A stretch of 64,000 nt of DNA from Taeniopygia guttata. Taxonomy: Eukaryota > Chordata > Aves > Passeriformes > Estrildidae. The position numbers and the translations under genes are program-made. Positions 33,818 to 44,619 of the stretch are shown piece after piece (the stretch's first letter is position 1; the number at the start of each line of letters is the position of its first letter). The notes under the pieces were generated by a model, which did not search any database, was not told where the DNA came from, and saw only the letters and a program-made list of their open reading frames with translations. Location of the stretch: the NCBI RefSeq assembly GCF_048771995.1, contig NC_133026.1, forward strand, positions 151,179,001-151,243,000, written 5' to 3'.

Positions 33818-35985
33818 CGGTGGCCTCGGTGACACTTTTGGGGCCTTGGAGACACTTTTGGTGGCCTCGGTGACACTTTTGGTGGCCTTGGGGACACTTT
33901 TGGTGGCCTTGGTGACACTTGGTGGCCTCAGTGACCTTGAGGCCATGTTTGGTGGCCTTGGGGACAGTTTTGGTGGCCTTGGTGACACTTTTGGTGACCT
34001 TGGGGCCAATTTGGTGGCCCTGGGGACACTCCTGGTGGCCTTGATGACACTTTTGGTGGCCTTGATGACACTTTTGGTGTCCTTGGGGACACTTTTGGTG
34101 GCCTTGATGACACTTTTGGTGGCCTTGATGACACTTTTGGTGGCCTTGATGACACTTTTGGTGTCCTTGGGGACACTTTTGGTGACCTTGGGGACACTTT
34201 TGGTGGCCTCGGGGACACTTTTGGTGACCTTGGGGACACTTTTGGTGGCCTTGGGGACACTTTTGGTGGCCTTGGTGACACTTTTGGTGACCTTGAGGAC
34301 ACTTTTGGTGACCTTGATGACACTTTTGGTGGCCTTGGGGACACTTTTGGTGACCTTGGGGCCACTTTTGATGTCCTTGATGACACTTTTGGTGGCCTTG
34401 GTGACACTTTTGGTGGCCTTGAGGACACTTTTGGTGACCTTGGGGACACTTTTGGTGCCCTTGGGGACACTTTTGGTGACCTTGGGGACACTTTTGGTGC
34501 CCTTGGGGCCACTCCTGGTGGCCCTGGTGACACCTGGTGGCCTCGGTGACATTTTTGGTGACCTCGGTGACACTCCTGGTGGCCTTGGGGACACTTTTGG
34601 TGGCCTCGATGACACTTTTGGTGACCTTGGGGACACTTTTGGTGGCCTTGGTGACACTTTTGGTGACCTTGAGGACACTTTTGGTGACCTTGATGACACT
34701 TTTGGTGGCCTCAATGACACTTTTGGTGGCCTTGGGGACACTTTTGGTGACCTTGGGGCCACTTTTGATGTCCTTGATGACACTTTTGGTGGCCTTGGTG
34801 ACACTTTTGGTGGCCTTGAGGACACTTTTGGTGACCTTGGGGACACTTTTGGTGCCCTTGGGGACACTTTTGGTGACCTTGGGGACACTTTTGGTGCCCT
34901 TGGGGCCACTCCTGGTGGCCCTGGTGACACCTGGTGGCCTCGGTGACACTTTTGGTGGCCTTGGGGCCACTTTTGATGTCCTTGATGACACTTTTGGTGG
35001 CCTTGATGACACTTTTGGTGTCCTTGGGGACACTTTTGGTGGCCTTGGGGACACTTTTGGTGACCTCGATGACACTTTTGGTGGCCTTGGGGACAGTTTT
35101 GGTGGCCTCGATGACACTTTTGGTGGCCCTGGTGACACCTGGTGACCTTGGGGACACTTTTGGTGGCCTTGGGGACACTTTTGGTGACCTTGGGGCCACT
35201 CCTGGTGGCCCTGGTGACACCTGGTGGCCTCGGGGACACTTTTGGTGACCTTGGGGACACTTTTGGTGGCCTTGGGGCCACAGTTGGTGACCTCGGGGAC
35301 ACTTGATGGCCTTGATGACACTTTTGGTGTCCTTGGGGACACTTTTGGTGACCTTGGGGACACTTTTGATGGCCTCGGTGACACTTTTGGTGGCCTCGAT
35401 GACACTTTTGGTGACCTTGGGGACACTTTTGGTGGCCTTGGGGACACTTTTGATGGCCTCGGTGACACTTTTGGTGACCTTGGGGACACTTTTGGTGACC
35501 TTGGTGACACTTTTGGCAACCTCAGTGACACTTTTGGTGGCCTTGGGGACACTTTTGGTGTCCTTGGGGACACTTTTGGTGGCCTTGGGGACACTTTTGA
35601 TGACCTTGGGGCCATGTTTGGTGGCCTTGGGGACACTTTTGGTGGCCTTGGGGACACTTTTGGGGCCTTGGGGACACTACTGGTGGCCTTGGGGACACTC
35701 CTGGTGGCCTCGGTGACACTTTTGGTGGCCTTGGGGCCATGTTTGATGACCTTGGTGACCCTCCTGGTGGCCTTGGTGACACTTGGTGGCCTCGGTGACC
35801 TTGAGGCCACGTTTGGTGGCCTTGGGGACAGTTTTGGTGGCCTCGGTGACCCTCCTGGTGGCCCTGGTGACACTTGGTGGCCTCGGTGACACTTTTGGTG
35901 ACCTTGGTGACACCTGGTGGCCTCGGTGACACTCCTGGTGGCCTTGGGGACACTTGGTGGCCTCGGTGACATCCCGCTGTCCCCG
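33818..35985. repeat. 21-bp minisatellite, GACACTTTTGGTGGCC family
   Basis: Second part of the intron. A 21-bp unit (GACACTTTTGGTGGCC followed by TTGGG, TCGGT or TTGAT) is repeated about 100 times, with higher-order repeats: a block near 34310-34545 recurs at about 34715-34950. The 21-bp period gives open frames on both strands, one of over 1500 codons on the - strand, none a real gene. The array runs to within about 20 bp of the next exon. Confidence 0.93.
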
Positions 35986-35989
35986 CCAG

Positions 35990-36063
35990 GCCGGCTGTGC
36001 CCTGTGCCACCTCTCGCTGGCCGGGAACCACCTGAGGGACGGGGACATGGAGGAGCTGGCACG
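35990..36063 (+). CDS. TONSL: TONSL exon: leucine-rich repeat (CALCHLSLAGNHL)
   Basis: Acceptor TGTCCCCGCCAG, donor CACG/GTGAGG. Phase 0 start, 24 codons plus two bases. It encodes AGCALCHLSLAGNHLRDGDM and EELA, with R completed by the next exon. Human TONSL has [20 protein letters not shown] here (recalled). It is a single copy. The internal GGACGGGGACATGG resembles the GGGGACA unit of the arrays on both sides of this gene segment. Confidence 0.93.
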
Positions 36064-38652
36064 GTGAGGGGACACCTGGGGACATCGGGGACACCTTGGG
36101 GACACTTTGGGGACATTTCGGGACATCTGGGGACACTTTGGTGCCATCTGGGGACATTTGGGGACACCTTGGGGACATCTGGGGACATTTTGGGTCATTT
36201 TGGGTCATTTGGGCACAGTTGGGGACATTTTGGTGCCACTTGAGGACACTTTGGGGACACTTTGCTGCCATTTGGGGACACTGGTGCCATCTGGGGACAC
36301 TTTGGGGACATTTGGGGACATTTGGGGACACTTTGGGGCCATCTGGGGACATTTTGGGGACACTTTGACGCCATTTGGGGACATTTGGGGACATTTGGTG
36401 CCATCTGGGGACATTTGGGGACATTTTGGTGCCATCTGGGGACATTTGGTGACATTTGGGGACACTTTAGGGACACCTTGGGGACATTTGGGGACACTTG
36501 GGGACATTTGGGGACACTTTGAGGACATCTGGGGACATTTTAGGGACATTTCAGGACAGTTGGGGACACCCTGGGGACATTTGGTGCCATTTTGGGGCCA
36601 TTTGGGAACACTTTAGGGACATTTCAGGACAGTTGGGGACACCTCGGGGCCATCTGGGGACACCCTGGGGACATTTGGGGACACTTTGGGGACACCCTGG
36701 GGACACTTTGGGTGCATTTGGGGACACTTTTGGGCCATTTGGGGACATTTGGGGCCATTTTGGGTCATTTGGGGACACTTTGGTGCCATCTGGGGACACT
36801 TTAGGGACATTTCAGGACAGTTGGGGACACCCTGGGGACATTTGGGGACATCTGGGGCCATTTGGGGACACTTTAGGGGCACCCTGGGGACACCTTGGGG
36901 ACATCTGGGGACATTTTGGGGCCATTTGGGGACATTTTGGGTCCATTTGGGGACACCTCGGGGACATTGGGGGACACCGTGGGGACATCGGGGGACACTT
37001 GGGGACACTTTGGGGACATTTGGGGACACCCTGGGGACATCTGGGGACACTTTGGTGCCATTTGGGGACACCTTGAGGACATTTGGGGACATTTTGGGTC
37101 ATTTTGGGGCCATTTGGGGACACCTGGGGACATCTGGGGACATTTGGGGACACCCTGGGGACATTTTGGGGACACTTTGGTGCCATCTGGGGACACTTTG
37201 GGGACATTTGGGGACAGTTTGGGGCCATCTGGGGACATTTGGGGACATCCTGGGGACACTTTGGTGTCATCTGGGGACACTTTGGTGCCATTTGGGGACA
37301 TTTTGGGGACATTTGGGGACACTTTGGGGACATTTGGGGACATTTGGGGACATTTTTTGCCATTTGGGGACACCTTGGGGACATTTGGGGACACTTTGGT
37401 GCCATTTGGGGACACTTTGGGTCCATTTGGGGACACTTTAGGGACACCTTGGGGACATTTGGTGCCATTTTGGGTCATTTTGGGGACATTTGGGGACACT
37501 TGGGGGCCATTTGGGGACACTTTAGGGACACCTCGGGGACATCTGGAGACACCCTGGGGACATTTGGGGACACTTTGGCACCATTTGGGGACACCTTGGG
37601 GACATTTGGGGACACCCTGGGGACATCCTGGGGACATTTGGGGACACTTGGGGACACCTTGGGGACATTTTGGTGCCAGTTGGGGACACCCTGGGGACAT
37701 CTGGGGACACTTGGGGACACTTTGGGGACATCTGGGGACACTTTGGGGACACCTTGTGGACACTTTGGGGACATTTGGGGACACTTTGGGGACACCTTGT
37801 GGACACTTTGGGGACACCCTGGGGACATCTGGGGACATTTGGGGACACTTTGATGCCATCTGGGGACATTTGGGGACATTTTGGGACACTTTGGTGCCAT
37901 TTGGGGCCACTTGGGGCCACTTGGGGACATTTGGTGCCATCTGCGGACACTTTGGGGACATTTGGGGACATCCTGGGGACATCTGGGGACATCTGGGGAC
38001 ACTTTAGGGACATTTCAGGACAGTTGGGGACACCTCGGGGACATCTGGGGACACTTGGGGACAGTTTGGGTCATTTTGGGTCATTTGGGCACAGTTGGGG
38101 ACACTTTGGTGCCATCTGGGGACACTTTGGGGACATCTGGGGACACTTTAGGGACATTTGGGGACACCTTGGTGTCATTTGGGGACACATTGGTGCCATT
38201 TGGGGCCATTTGGGGCCATTTGGGGACACTTTGAGGACATTTGGGGACATTTTGGGTCATTTTGGGTCATTTGGGGACAGTTGGGGACACTTTGGGGACA
38301 CTTTGGGTCATTTTGGGTCCTTTGGGCACAGTTGGGGACACTTTGGTGCCATCTGGGGACATTTGGGGACATTTGGGTCATTTGGTGCCATCTGGGGACA
38401 CTTTGGGGCCATTTTGGGACATTTAGGGACACCTTGGGGACACTTTGGTGCCATTTGGGGCCATTTGGTGCCATCTGGGGACACTTTGGGTCCATTTGAG
38501 GCCATTTTGGGTCATTTGGGGACAGTTGGGGACATTTTGAGGCCATCTGGGGACACTTTGGGGACACCTGGGGACACCTTGGGGACACTTTGGGGACATT
38601 TGGGGACACTTTGGTGCCATTTGGGGACACCTTGAGGACATTTGGGGACATT
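36064..38652. repeat. GGGGACATTTGG / GGGGACACTTTGG minisatellite
   Basis: First part of a 5866-bp TONSL intron. Units of 9-12 bp mix GGGGACATTTGG, GGGGACACTTTGG, GTGCCATCTGG and GGGTCATTTTGG, without exon fragments. It resembles the GGGGACATT array at 31712 but is more degenerate and carries the GTGCCAT variant. Confidence 0.9.
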
Positions 38653-41600
38653 TTAGTCCATTTTTGCCCCATTTTTTGCCCCGTATTTGTCCATTTTTGT
38701 CCCTTTTTTGTCCCATTTATGCCCCATTTTTGTCCCTTTTTTCCCATTTTTCCCCATTTTTCCCCATTTTTGCCCAATTTTTGTCCATTTCCCATTTTTG
38801 CCCATTTTTGCCCCATTTTTGTCCCTTTTTGCCCCATTTTTCCCCATTTTTTGCCCTTTTTTTGCCCCATTTTTTCCCCCTTTTTCCCCATTTTTGCCCA
38901 TTTCCCCCCATTTCTTCCCCATTTTTTGCCCCATTTTTGTCCCATTTTTCTCCCATGTTTGTCCATTTTTGCCCCATTTTTGCCCCATTTTTCCCATTCC
39001 CCCCCATTTTTGCCCATTTTTCTCACATTTTTCTCCCATTTTTGCCCATTTCCCCCCATTTTTGTCCATTTTTGTCCATATTTTGCCCATTTTTGTCCCT
39101 TCTTTTAAAATTTTTGTCTGATTTTTTTGCCAATTTTGCCCCATTTTTTGCCCCATTTTTACCCTATTTTTTGCCCATTTTCCCCTATTTTTGCCCATTT
39201 TTCCCCATTTTTGCCCATTTTTGTTCCATTTTCGCCCCATTTTTGTCCCTTTTTTGCCCCATTTTTCCCCCATTTTTTTCCCCATTTTTGCCCATTTTTT
39301 CCCCATTTTTTCCCCATTTTTCCCCATTTTTGTGATTTTTTCCCAATTTTCCCGTTTTTCACCCCAAATCCAGGTGCCTCCCCCGGGCCCCCCCTCTCCC
39401 TGCAGCTCTCGGCCAATCTTTGCCCCATTTTTCCCCATTTTTGCCCCATTTTTGCCCATTTCCCCCCATTTTTTCCCCATTTCTCTGATTTTTGCCCATT
39501 TTCCCCCATTTTTGCCCCATTTTTTCCCCATTTTTCTCCATTTTTTGCCCATTTTTGCCCCATTTTTGCCCCGTTTTTCCCCATTTTTTCCCCATTTTTG
39601 TCCCATTTTTGCCACGTTTTTTCCCCATTTTTTGCCCATTTCTGTCCATTTTTTTCCCTTTTTCATTCCATTTTTCCCCCATTTTTGTCCATTTTCGTGC
39701 AATTTTTGTCCCTTTTTTTGCCCATTTTTGCCCCATTTTTGCCCATTTTTGCCTCATTTTTGTCCCTTTTCCCTCCATTTTCCCCCCATTTTTGCCCTTT
39801 TTTGCCCAATTTTTGCCCATTTTTTCCCCTTTTTTCCCCATTTTTCCCCATTTTTGTGATTTTTGCCCAATTTTCCCGTTTTTCGCCCCAATCCAGGTGC
39901 CTCCCCCGGTCCCCCCCTCTCTCCCTGGAGCTCTCGGCCAATCTTTTCCCCATTTTTTCCCCCATTTTTTCCCTTTTTTCCCCATTTTTCCCCATTTTTC
40001 CCCATTTTCTCCCATTTTTCCCCATTCTCCCCCATTCTTGTCCCTTTTTTGCCCATTTTGCCCCATTTTTGTCCATTTCCGTGCAATTTTTGTCCCTTTT
40101 TTTTGCCCATTTTTGCCCCATTTTTGCCCCGTTTTTCCCCATTTTTTTCCCATTCTTGTCCCTTTTTTGTCCCATTTTTCCCCATTTTTGTCCCATTTTT
40201 GCCACGTTTTTTCCCCATTTTTTGCCCATTTCTGTCCATTTTTGCCCATTTTTGTCCATTTTCGTGCAATTTTTTTCCCTTTTTTTGCCCATTTTTGTCC
40301 CTTTTTTGTCCCATTTTTGCCCCATTTTCCCCCATTTTTCCCCATTTTTCCCCCATTTTTGACCATTTTCACCCATTTTTTGCCCATTTTGCCCATTTTT
40401 GTCCCTTCTTTTAAAATTTTTGTCTTATTTTTTTGCCAATTTTGCCCCATTTTTTGCCCCATTTTTACCCTATTTTTTGCCCATTTTTGCCCCATTTTTT
40501 CCCCTTTTTTCCCCCATTTTTCAGCATTTTTTGCCCATTTTTGTGATTTTTGCCCAATTTTCCCGTTTTTCACCCCAAATCCAGGTGCCTCCCCCGGTCT
40601 CCCTCCTCTCCCTGCAGCTCTCGGCCAATCTTTGCCCCATTTTTGCCCCATTTTTGTCCCATTTTTGTCCCTTTTTTTTCCCCATTTTTGCCCCATTTTC
40701 CCCCATTTTTCCCCATTTTTCCCATTTTGCCCAATTTTCCCGTTTTTCACCCCAATCCAGGTGCCTCCCCCGGGCCCCCCCTCTCTCCCTGCAGCTCTCG
40801 GCCAATCTTTTGCCCATTTTTGCCCCATTTTTGCCCATTTCCCCCCATTTTTTCCCCATTTCTGTGATTTTTGCCCATTTCCCCCCATTTTTGTCCATTT
40901 TTCTCCCATTTTTGTCCTATTTTTGTCCATTTTTCCCCATTTTTGTCCCATTTTTGCCACGTTTTTTCCCCATTTTTTCCCCATTTCTGTCCATTTTTGC
41001 CCATTTTCATTCCATTTTTGTCCCATTTTTGCCCCATTTTTGTCCCATTTTTGCCCCATTTTTTGCCCTTTTTTTGTCCCATTTTTCCCCCACTTTTGCC
41101 CATTTCCCCCCATTTTTTGCCCATTTCTGTCCATTTTTGCCCATTTTCATTCCATTTTTGCCCCATTTTTGTCCATTTTCGTGCAATTTTTGTCCCTATT
41201 TTTGCCCCATTTTGCCCCATTTTTGTCCATTTTTTAAAAAATTTTGTCTGATTTTTTTGCCAATTTTGCCCCATTTTTGTGCATTTTTTTTTTAATTTTT
41301 GTGTGATTTTTTTGCCAATTTTGCCCATTTTTGCCCCATTTCTTGCCCATTTTTTCCCCATTTTTTCCCCTTTTTTCCCCCATTTTTCAGCATTTTTTCC
41401 CCATTTTTCCCCCATTTTTCCCCATTTTTTCCCATTTTTCCCAATTTTCCCCTTTTTCACCCCAATCCAGGTGCCTCCCCCGGGCCCCCCCTCTCTCCCT
41501 GCAGCTCTCGGCCAATCTTTGCCCCATTTTTCCCCCATTTTTTCCCCATTTTGTCCCATTTTTGCCACGTTTTTTCCCCATTTTTTGCCCATTTCTGTCC

Positions 41601-41929
41601 ATTTTTGCCCATTTTCATTCCATTTTTGCCCCATTTTTACCCGTTTTTGTCCCATTTTTGCCCAATTTTGCCCCATTTTTGTCCCATTTTTTTAAATTTT
41701 TTGTCTGATTTTTTTGCCAATTTTGCCCATTTTTGTCCCATTTTTTGACCCATTTTTGTCCCATTTTTGCCACGTTTTTTCCCCTTTTCTACCCTATTTT
41801 TTGCCCATTTCCCCCCATTTTTTCCCCATTTTTTCCCCATTTTTTCCCCTTTTTTCCCCCATTTTTCAGCATTTTTTGCCCATTTTTGTGATTTTTTCCC
41901 AATTTTCCCGTTTTTCGCCCCAAATCCAG
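38653..41929. repeat. T/C-rich minisatellite, CCCCATTTTTG family
   Basis: Second part of the intron. Units such as TTTTTGCCCCATTTTTGTCC and TTTTTCCCCATTTTTTCCCC are nearly free of A runs on the + strand. It has five copies of the start of the next exon. It is complementary in type to the next intron (GGGGAAAAA). Confidence 0.9.
39374..41517 (+). repeat. Five partial copies of the start of TONSL exon 41930-42039
   Basis: Copies begin at 39374, 39897, 40585, 40761 and 41471, each after an AATCCAG acceptor. They run GTGCCTCCCCCGG...CTCTCGGCCAATC and stop at the same point (AATCTTT), where the true exon continues CCCGGCCTCGGG. The sequence TTTTTCACCCCAATCCAG before them is the same as before the functional exon. 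None has a donor. Confidence 0.9.
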
Positions 41930-42039
41930 GTGCCTCCCCCGGTCCCCCCCCCTCTCCCTGCGGCTCTCGGCCAATCCCGGCCTCGGGCCCGGAACGTTCC
42001 GGAAGCTCCGCCCGGGGCTGCGCCGCCTCCGCATGGACG
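41930..42039 (+). CDS. TONSL: TONSL exon: penultimate leucine-rich repeat
   Basis: Acceptor CCAAATCCAG, donor GACG/GTGGGT. The first base completes Arg, 36 codons follow and the last base starts the next codon. It encodes CLPRSPPLSLRLSANPGLGP, then GTFRKLRPGLRRLRMD. Human has CPSLISLDLSANPEI here (recalled). Of six segments only this one runs past SAN and has a donor. The intron before it is T/C-rich and the one after G/A-rich. Confidence 0.92.
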
Positions 42040-44431
42040 GTGGGTTTGGGGAGAAAAACGGGGATTTTGGGGAAAATGGGAATTTTGGGGGGAATGGGGA
42101 AAATGGGAATTTTGGGGGGAAAAAAGGGAATTTTAGGGGGAAATTGGGGGGAAAATTGGGGGAAAAAATTGGGAATTTTGGGGGGAAAAAAGGGGAATTT
42201 GGGGGAACTACGAAAAAAAGAGAAAATTGGGGGAAGAAATGGGAATTTTGGAGGGGAAATTGGGGGGAAAAAAGGGAATTTTGGGGGGAAAAATGGGAAT
42301 TTTGGGGGGAAATTGGGGGGGAAATGGGAAAATTGGGGGGGAAAAGGGGGAATTTTGGGGAAATTGGGGGGAAAAAAGGGAATTTGGGGGGAAAGGGGAA
42401 TTTTGGGGGAAAAAAGGGTAATTTTGGGGGAAATTGGGGGAAAAAAAAGGGAATTTTGGGGGGGAAAAATGGGAATTTTAGGGGAAAATTGAGGAAAAAA
42501 GGGAATTTTGGGGGAAATTGGGGAAATTGGGGAAAAAAAGGGAATTTGGGGGAAAAATGGGGGGGAAAAGGGGGAAAAAAGGAATTTGGGGGAAAAAAGG
42601 GAATTTTGGGAGGAAATTGGAGGGAAAAAAGGGAATTTTGAGGGAAAATTACAGAAAAAATGGGAAAAATTGGGGGAAAATTGGGAATTTTGGGGGAAAA
42701 TTGGGAATTTTGGAGGTTTGGGGGGAAAATGGGGAAAAAAGGGAATTTGGGGAAAAAATGGGAAATTCGGGGGGAAAATGGGCATTTGGGGAAAAAATGG
42801 GAATTTTAGGGGGAAATTGGGGGATAAAAGGGAATTTTGGGGGAAATGGGAATTTTGGGATGGAATTGGGGGAAAAACAGGACATTTTGGGGAAAAATGG
42901 GAAATATGGGGAAAAATGGCAATTTTGGGGAAAAAAATGGGAATTTTAGGGGGAAATCGGGGAAAAATGGGAAATTTGGGGGGAAAATGGGAAATTTTTT
43001 GGGAAAATAGGAATTTTGGGAAAACACGGGAATTTTGGGCAGAAATTGGGGGGAAAGCTGGGGGAAAATGGGAATTTTGGGAGGAAATTTGGGGGAAATG
43101 GGAATTTTTGGGGGAAAAATGGGAATTTTGGGGGGAAAATGAGAATTTTGGGGGAAAAAGGGAATTTGAGGGAAATTGGGGAATAAAATGGGAATTTGGG
43201 GAGAAAATTAGGGTAAATGGGAATTTTGGGGGGAAAATGGGAATTTTGGAGGAAAAGGGAATTTGGGGGGAAAATTGGGGAAAAAAGGGAATTTGGGGGG
43301 GAAAAGGGAATTTGGGGGAAAACTGGGGAAAAAAGGGAATTTTGGGGGAAAAAAAAGGGAATTTTGGAGGAAAATTGGGGGAAAAATGGGAATTTTGGGG
43401 GGAATTGGGAAAAAAATGGAAATTTTGGGGGGAAAAAGGGGAATTTAAGGGGGAAATTGGGGGGAAATTTGGGGAAAATTTGGGGGAAAATGGGAATTTT
43501 TGGGGGGAAAAAAAAGGGAATTTTGGGGGAAAAAAAGGGAATTTTGGGGGAAATAAGGGGAATTTTGGGAGAAAAAAAGGGGAATTTTGGGGGAAAATTA
43601 CAGAAAAAATGGGAAAATTGGGGGGAAAAGGGGAATTTTGGGGGAAAAAAATGGGAATTTAGGGGGAAAATTGGGAATTTGGGGAAAAAAGGGTAATTTT
43701 GGGGGAAAATTACGAAAAAAAGGGGAAAATTGGGGGGAAATGGGAATTTTGGGGGGAAATTTGGGAAAAAATGGGAATTTTTGGGGGGAAATGGGAATTT
43801 TGGGAAAAAATGGGAATTTTGGGGAAAAAATTGGGAATTTAGGGGGAAATTTGGGAAAAATGGGAAAATTTGGGGGGAAATGGGAATTTTGGGGGGAAAT
43901 TGTGGAAAAAATGGGAACTTTGGGGGGGAAAAATGGGAATTTTAGGGGAAAATTGGGGGAAAAACGGGAATTTTGGGGGGAAACTTGGGAATTCTCAGGA
44001 AAAATGGGAATTTTGGGGGAAAAATTGGGAATTTTGGGGAAAATTGGGGGAAAATGGGAATTTTGGGGGAAAATTGGGAAAAAAATGGGAAATTTGGGGG
44101 GGAAATGGGAATTTTGGGGAAAAATGGGAAATTTTGGGGGGAAAATGGGAATTTTGAGGGGAAATTTGGGAAAAATGGGGAATTTGGGGGGGAAAAATGG
44201 GAAATTTTGGGGAAAATTTAGGAATTTTGGGGGGAAAAATTGGGAATTTCGGGGGAAAATTGGGAATTCTTAGGAAAAATGTTAATTTTAGTGGAGGAAA
44301 AATGCGAATTTTTTGTGAAAATGTTGGGAATTTTGGGAATAACGCCCCAAATTTTGGGCGATGACGTCATCGATGTCCCCTCCCCCACCCCAAAATTCCC
44401 GAAATTCCCGAAATTCCCGAAATTCCGACAG
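42040..44431. repeat. G/A-rich intronic minisatellite, GGGAATTTTGGGGGAAAA family
   Basis: This TONSL intron of 2392 bp is made of GGGAATTTTGGGGG, GAAAATTGGGG and AAAAAAGGG units. It is the only large TONSL intron here without recognisable exon fragments. The last 90 bp are non-repetitive and include a CRE-like palindrome (44359-44372) and a CCGAAATTCCCGAAATT tract before the CCGACAG acceptor. Confidence 0.88.
44359..44372. promoter_or_regulatory. 14-bp perfect palindrome containing a CRE-type TGACGTCA
   Basis: CGATGACGTCATCG equals its own reverse complement and contains the full CREB/ATF octamer TGACGTCA at 44362-44369. It lies 60 bp upstream of the last TONSL exon. Whether it binds a factor cannot be seen from sequence. 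Confidence 0.35.
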
Positions 44432-44499
44432 GATGCGGCGTCGGGGACCTGGAAGGGGCCACCCGGAGCCGGAGCCGGGAGAACATTCCGGAATTTTGA
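44432..44499 (+). CDS. TONSL: TONSL terminal coding exon, short C-terminus
   Basis: Acceptor ATTCCGACAG. Two bases complete Gly, then CGVGDLEGATRSRSRENIPEF and TGA at 44497-44499. The CGVGDLEG stretch lines up with human CAVQGPLG (recalled), but the human protein then continues for roughly 50 more residues that are absent here. The stop is formed by TTTTGAACTGG, the first unit of the intergenic minisatellite, so array growth may have cut the C-terminus. The other two frames of this exon do not resemble the human tail. A different last exon, or loss of the tail in this lineage, are alternatives. Confidence 0.75.
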
Positions 44500-44613
44500 A
44501 CTGGTTTGGACTGGTTTGAACTGGTTTGAACTGGTCTGGACTGGTTTGGACTGGTCTGAACTGGTCTGAACTGGTCTGGACTGGTTTGGACTGGGATTTT
44601 CCCAGTTGGATCC

Positions 44614-44619
44614 AATAAA
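44614..44619 (+). terminator. TONSL: Poly(A) signal AATAAA, probable TONSL
   Basis: First + strand AATAAA after the TONSL stop, 115 bp downstream, in the spacer GGATCCAATAAATCCC. Ten further + strand AATAAA hexamers follow in the array at 45640, 46134, 46480, 47515, 47871, 48038, 48392, 48734, 49089 and 49255. Confidence 0.65.

Noticed and set aside
31557-36188. A 1543-codon open frame on the - strand
   Set aside because: It runs antisense through 9-bp and 21-bp minisatellites and antisense to real TONSL exons. The composition is pure repeat (PKVSPRP, PQCPQCP).
39374-41940. Recursive splice sites (AG/GT joined) at the CCAG/GTGCCT copies
   Set aside because: GTGCCT is a poor donor; the AGGT is explained by the exon starting with GTGCCT. 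Without RNA data there is no support.
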